The notes under the pieces were generated by a model. It had not been told where the DNA came from. It searched no databases and saw only the letters and a list, made by a program, of their open reading frames with translations. The translations under genes and the position numbers were made by a program. 8,889 bases of DNA, taken from contig JACQUS010000106.1 in the NCBI GenBank assembly GCA_016210125.1, positions 1-8,889 on the forward strand. The letters are read 5' to 3'. Below are positions 6,891 through 8,889 of the stretch, piece by piece (position 1 is the stretch's first letter; the number at the start of each line of letters is the position of its first letter). This stretch comes from Chloroflexota bacterium (GTDB lineage: Bacteria > Chloroflexota > UBA6077 > FW602-bin22 > JACQUS01).

Positions 6891-6915
6891 ACCGATGAGC
6901 CCGTGGTACCACCCT
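6882..6915 (-). promoter_or_regulatory. T-box 2 / antiterminator 2 (canonical)
   Basis: AGGGUGGUACCACGG matches the T-box consensus AGGGUGGNACCGCG closely. AGGG (6915-6912) can pair with CCCU (6885-6882) and ACG (6904-6902) with CGU (6888-6886), leaving the exact 7-nt bulge UGGUACC that binds the tRNA ACCA end. The 3' strand of this fold is the 5' arm of terminator 2. It is preceded by a hairpin UUGG-GCG...CGU-G-CCAA resembling Stem III. Confidence 0.88.
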
Positions 6916-6938
6916 GCGTTGGCACGCGCCCGCCCAAG

Positions 6939-6966
6939 AAAAAACCCCGTCCCCATGGGAACGGAG
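6939..6966 (-). terminator. Leader terminator 1 (upstream)
   Basis: On the minus strand CUCCGUUCC (6966-6958) pairs with GGGACGGGG (6953-6945) over 9 bp including G-U pairs, with loop CAUG, directly followed by six U (6944-6939). It is a standard intrinsic terminator about 240 nt downstream of the predicted transcription start and about 105 nt before ilvB. Confidence 0.85.
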
Positions 6967-6989
6967 CTCCGTTGCGCCGCAACCACCCT
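6957..6989 (-). promoter_or_regulatory. T-box 1 / antiterminator 1 (non-canonical)
   Basis: AGGGUGGU is intact (6989 to 6982), but the next bases are UGCGGCGC instead of ACC-GCG. A possible antiterminator pairs GGG with CCC (6957-6959) and AACGG (6969-6973) with CCGUU (6960-6964), leaving a 12-nt bulge rather than the usual 7. That bulge can itself fold (GUUGC-GGC-GCAAC). The paired 3' strand is the 5' arm of terminator 1, so the two folds exclude each other as in a normal T-box. tRNA binding here may be weak or absent. Confidence 0.5.
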
Positions 6990-7094
6990 GGGCTACGCCT
7001 ACCCACTTGGCGCACGCTAACGGGTGCGACCCGGCTCGACCTACTGGTACACGCTGCACGCCTCGCGGGCGCGCTAGACGGCCGTTGGGCCGAG

Positions 7095-7200
7095 CAGCTC
7101 AGGGACGAGTTCCGCCTGCGCGCTCCACCGGGCTCGCACCAATCCCCGACTCGCTGCTGGTCGCTTTCACGCGTACTACTTCCCGTCGTCGCCTTTTGCG
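7095..7200 (-). promoter_or_regulatory. T-box Stem I with probable Leu (CUC) specifier
   Basis: The 5' strand carries GGGAAGUAGUA, containing the conserved AGUA of the specifier loop. The distal end (7128-7155) reads AGCGAGUCGGGGAUUGG then UGCGAGCCCGG, a good match to the conserved double T-loop that contacts the tRNA elbow. The returning strand has GGCGGAA-CUC-GUCCC. The base helix can form from AGG(C)GAC and GUCCCU, leaving CUC (plus-strand 7107-7109) in the loop, followed by a purine as expected. CUC would read tRNA-Leu(GAG). GUC (Val) overlapping it is the main alternative; no Ile codon is placed suitably. Confidence 0.7.
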
Positions 7201-7218
7201 ACGTGACTTGTGCCCTGG

Positions 7219-7248
7219 AGTCTAGCACACAGCGCGGCGGGTTGTCAA
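7219..7248 (-). promoter_or_regulatory. Sigma-70-type promoter of the ilvBNC-leuA operon
   Basis: On the minus strand TTGACA (7248-7243, perfect -35) is followed after 18 nt by TAGACT (7224-7219), preceded by TG-C to form an extended -10. Transcription would start near 7213, just before Stem I of the T-box. It is the strongest promoter match in the window. Confidence 0.8.
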
Positions 7249-7260
7249 ACTCGGTGACAA
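7242..7260. promoter_or_regulatory. Inverted repeat overlapping the -35 box (possible operator)
   Basis: TTGTCA and TGACAA form a perfect 6-bp inverted repeat with a 7-nt spacer, covering five of the six bases of the -35 hexamer of the ilvB promoter and lying between two divergent genes. This is the size of a dimeric repressor site, but no regulator is visible in the window and the match may be chance created by the TTGACA box. Confidence 0.3.
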
Positions 7261-7367
7261 CCTGGTTGCGCGCCCGGCGTGGGGCGCCGCACCGCCGGCG
7301 CCGGCCCGCTACCATTACAGAAGAGAGCACGCCGCGGCGGCCGGCCCGCCGATAGCAGCGATGGCGC

Positions 7368-7373
7368 GGGAGG
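7368..7373 (+). promoter_or_regulatory. Shine-Dalgarno that fixes the GTG start at 7381
   Basis: GGGAGG lies 7 nt before GTG. The ATG at 7361 is in another frame and meets TGA after nine codons, so it is not the start of this gene. Confidence 0.7.
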
Positions 7374-7380
7374 TGGACGG

Positions 7381-8889
7381 GTGGCCTTGACACTGGGGCA
7401 GACGACGCGCGGCGCGAAGGCTCCGGCCGTCGGCACCGCGCTACGGGGCGTGCTGCGCCGGCGCTCGCGGCTGGTGGCTAGCACCCTAACGCTCCTGGCG
7501 CTCGCGGTCGCCGCCGTGTGGGCGGTCGCGCCGGAGGGCCAGCTCACGGTCACGTCGGAGCCGGCCGGGGCCATCGCCTACCTCGACGGCCGGCGCGTCG
7601 GCCCGACGCCCCGGGTCGTCAGCACGCGTCTCTTCGAGCGCGGGGGCCAGGTGGAGCTGCGGGTCGGCAACCTTCCGCCGGCGGTGCGCAGCTTCAGCGT
7701 CCGCCCCGGCGCGCGTGAGACGCTGCACGTCGTGCTCACGCCGCGCGCGGCAGTCGCCGCGAGGAACGGCGCGGCCGCCCCTCCGCCACAGCCGACGCCG
7801 CCGGCGCCGCCCGCGCTGGGTCGCGTGCGCGTCGAGTCGACGCCGCCCGGGGCCACCGTCTGGGTCGACGGCGCCGAGCGTGGGCGCACGCCGCTGCTGC
7901 TCGACGACGTGGGCAAGGGGCGGCACGAGCTGCGCGTGTCCGCCCCGCGCTACGAGCCGCACACCGAGCCGGTGGACGTGGAGGCCGACCGGCTGGCCAA
8001 CGTGTCCGTCGCACTCCAGCCGGTGAAGCTTCCGGAGGGCTTCGCGCCGCGACCGGGCCAGCCGCCGGTGGCCGTGATCGTCGAGAACCATCCCGACTCG
8101 TGGCCGCAGACCGGCCTTCAGCAGGCCGACGTGCTCTACGAGGCGCTGACTGAGGGCGGCGTAACGCGCTTCCTGGCGATCTACAGCACGGCGGATGCGG
8201 CGGTGGTCGGCCCGGTGCGCAGCATGCGTGACTACTTCGTCTCCTGGGCCAGCGAGTACAAGCCGATCCTGGCGCACATCGGCGGCAGCCCCCAGTCGTA
8301 CGACGCCATCGCCGCGACGGGAGTCCGCCATTTGGAGGAGTCGACGCGCTACGGCTTCTGGCGCAGCGGTGACCGCTACGCGCCGCACAACGCCTACCTG
8401 GCCACGGCTGTCGTGCGGCAGTCGGCGCAGCAGCTCGGACTCCTCGGCGCGGGAGCCTTCAGCGCGCTGGTGCTGCGGCCTGACTGGAACCAGCCGCTGC
8501 CGGAAGGCGCGCGCAGCGTGACGATGACCTACCCCGGCGGCTATCGCGTCGACTACGCCTACGACCCCGACACGCGCACCTACCTGCGACTCATGGCTGG
8601 CCGGCCGCACCGCGACGCGGCGTCGGGCGCGCAGCTCGCCGCGCGGGCGCTCATCGTCCAGCGTGTCGCCACGCGCTCGATCGACGCGGAGGACCGGCAG
8701 CGCATGGACCTCGTCGGCCAGGGCAAGATCGCCTACTTCGTCGACGGGCGCGCCGGCGTCGGCACGTGGCGCAAGGCATCGCTCGCCGCGCCGACGGTGT
8801 TCTTCGACGCCGCCGGCGAGCGCCTCGTCCTGCCGCCAGGGAAGGTGTGGATCCAGGTCCTCCCGCTCAGCGCGCCGCTGGACTGGAGG
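7381..8889 (+). CDS. Membrane-anchored PEGA x2 - DUF3048 (YerB-like) protein, 3' end beyond window
   Basis: 503 codons are open to the window edge with no stop. A GTG start at 7381 is set by GGGAGG with 7 nt spacing; no ATG gives this frame. Residues 1-30 are basic, and 31-49 form one hydrophobic segment (LVASTLTLLALAVAAVWAV) without a lipobox Cys, so the protein is probably anchored by an uncleaved signal anchor with the rest outside. Two PEGA-type repeats follow (about 54-122, with EPAGAIAYLDGRRVGPTP; and 147-214, with STPPGATVWVDGAERGRTP), joined by a Pro/Ala linker. The YerB-like DUF3048 N-terminal part starts near 218 (AVIVENHPDSWPQTGLQQAD, EGGVTRFLAIY, GPVRSMRDYF, AHIGGSPQ, APHN). Its C-terminal part ends with GTWRK (461-465) and GKVWIQVLPL, the usual family ending, so only a few codons are probably missing. 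The molecular function of DUF3048 is not established; PEGA repeats are often surface or cell-envelope modules. Divergent from the ilv operon. Confidence 0.88.
   Translation, partial: MALTLGQTTRGAKAPAVGTALRGVLRRRSRLVASTLTLLALAVAAVWAVAPEGQLTVTSEPAGAIAYLDGRRVGPTPRVVSTRLFERGGQVELRVGNLPPAVRSFSVRPGARETLHVVLTPRAAVAARNGAAAPPPQPTPPAPPALGRVRVESTPPGATVWVDGAERGRTPLLLDDVGKGRHELRVSAPRYEPHTEPVDVEADRLANVSVALQPVKLPEGFAPRPGQPPVAVIVENHPDSWPQTGLQQADVLYEALTEGGVTRFLAIYSTADAAVVGPVRSMRDYFVSWASEYKPILAHIGGSPQSYDAIAATGVRHLEESTRYGFWRSGDRYAPHNAYLATAVVRQSAQQLGLLGAGAFSALVLRPDWNQPLPEGARSVTMTYPGGYRVDYAYDPDTRTYLRLMAGRPHRDAASGAQLAARALIVQRVATRSIDAEDRQRMDLVGQGKIAYFVDGRAGVGTWRKASLAAPTVFFDAAGERLVLPPGKVWIQVLPLSAPLDWR

Larger units (their letters stand above)
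6863..7213 (-). ncRNA. T-box riboswitch leader with two terminator modules
   Basis: T-box leaders read the charging state of a cognate tRNA through a specifier codon in Stem I and the tRNA NCCA end at the antiterminator; uncharged tRNA prevents termination. From the promoter, this minus-strand leader shows Stem I (about 7200-7095), a middle part of uncertain fold (about 7095-7015), then two successive modules. Each module has a small hairpin, the sequence AGGGUGG and a GC-rich terminator with six U (T-boxes at 6983-6989 and 6909-6915). Only 74 nt separate the T-boxes, so there is no room for a second Stem I. In both, UGG is followed by U, suiting a tRNA with discriminator A, as leucine, isoleucine and valine tRNAs have. 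Position before ilvB and the likely CUC specifier suggest control of the whole operon by leucine. Boundaries are estimated; the T-box class is very likely, the partial duplication likely. Confidence 0.9.

Noticed and set aside
6834..6986. Longer IlvB N-terminus from ATG 6986 or 6956
   Set aside because: These codons fall inside the T-box modules and terminator 2; the strong ribosome site is before ATG 6833.
6863..7213. Leader-peptide attenuator
   Set aside because: No short ORF with a run of Leu/Val/Ile codons is evident, while Stem I, T-box and antiterminator features are all present.
7310..7315. TACCAT as -10 of the DUF3048 gene promoter
   Set aside because: No -35 hexamer at a suitable distance and no TG extension; too weak to annotate.
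7486..8610. 374-codon open frame on the - strand opposite the PEGA-DUF3048 gene
   Set aside because: Arg/His/Val-rich shadow; the + strand frame carries coherent domains throughout.

Overview
The window is high-GC bacterial DNA from a chromosome. Gene content, strong TGn-TAnnnT (extended -10) promoters, intergenic GC-rich palindromes, paired Uma2 genes and a terminator-type T-box leader fit a GC-rich Chloroflexota/Thermomicrobia-like or similar deep-branching Gram-positive-type bacterium. The lineage is an inference from general features only; no rRNA or marker gene is present.

Layout. Left (1-1522, + strand): two tandem genes for Uma2-family (DUF820) PD-(D/E)XK nuclease-like proteins, each preceded by the same 46-nt promoter block. 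They are paralogues with near-identical ends and a diverged middle. A short GC-rich gap with a 16-nt tandem repeat (about 1523-1640) separates them from the convergent biosynthetic operon.

Centre (1641-7248, - strand, read right to left): a branched-chain amino acid operon, promoter - T-box leader - ilvB - ilvN - ilvC - leuA. IlvBN (acetohydroxyacid synthase) condenses pyruvate to acetolactate (or pyruvate plus 2-ketobutyrate to acetohydroxybutyrate). IlvC isomerises and reduces the product toward valine and isoleucine. LeuA commits 2-ketoisovalerate to leucine. ilvB and ilvN are separated by 2 nt; a 318-nt gap with two perfect palindromes lies between ilvN and ilvC; leuA follows ilvC after 43 nt. 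leuB, leuC, leuD and ilvD are not in the window.

The leader (about 6863-7213) is the most interesting part. It has one recognisable T-box Stem I with a distal double-T-loop-like motif and a likely Leu CUC specifier. It then has two successive modules, each made of a hairpin, an AGGGUGG T-box and a U-tract terminator, only 74 nt apart. This looks like a partially duplicated T-box riboswitch, with two terminators in series under one tRNA-reading domain. The upstream T-box copy is non-canonical.

Right (7381-8889, + strand, divergent): a gene with a GTG start and no stop inside the window. It encodes a membrane-anchored protein with two PEGA repeats followed by a YerB-like DUF3048 region. It probably ends just past the window edge.
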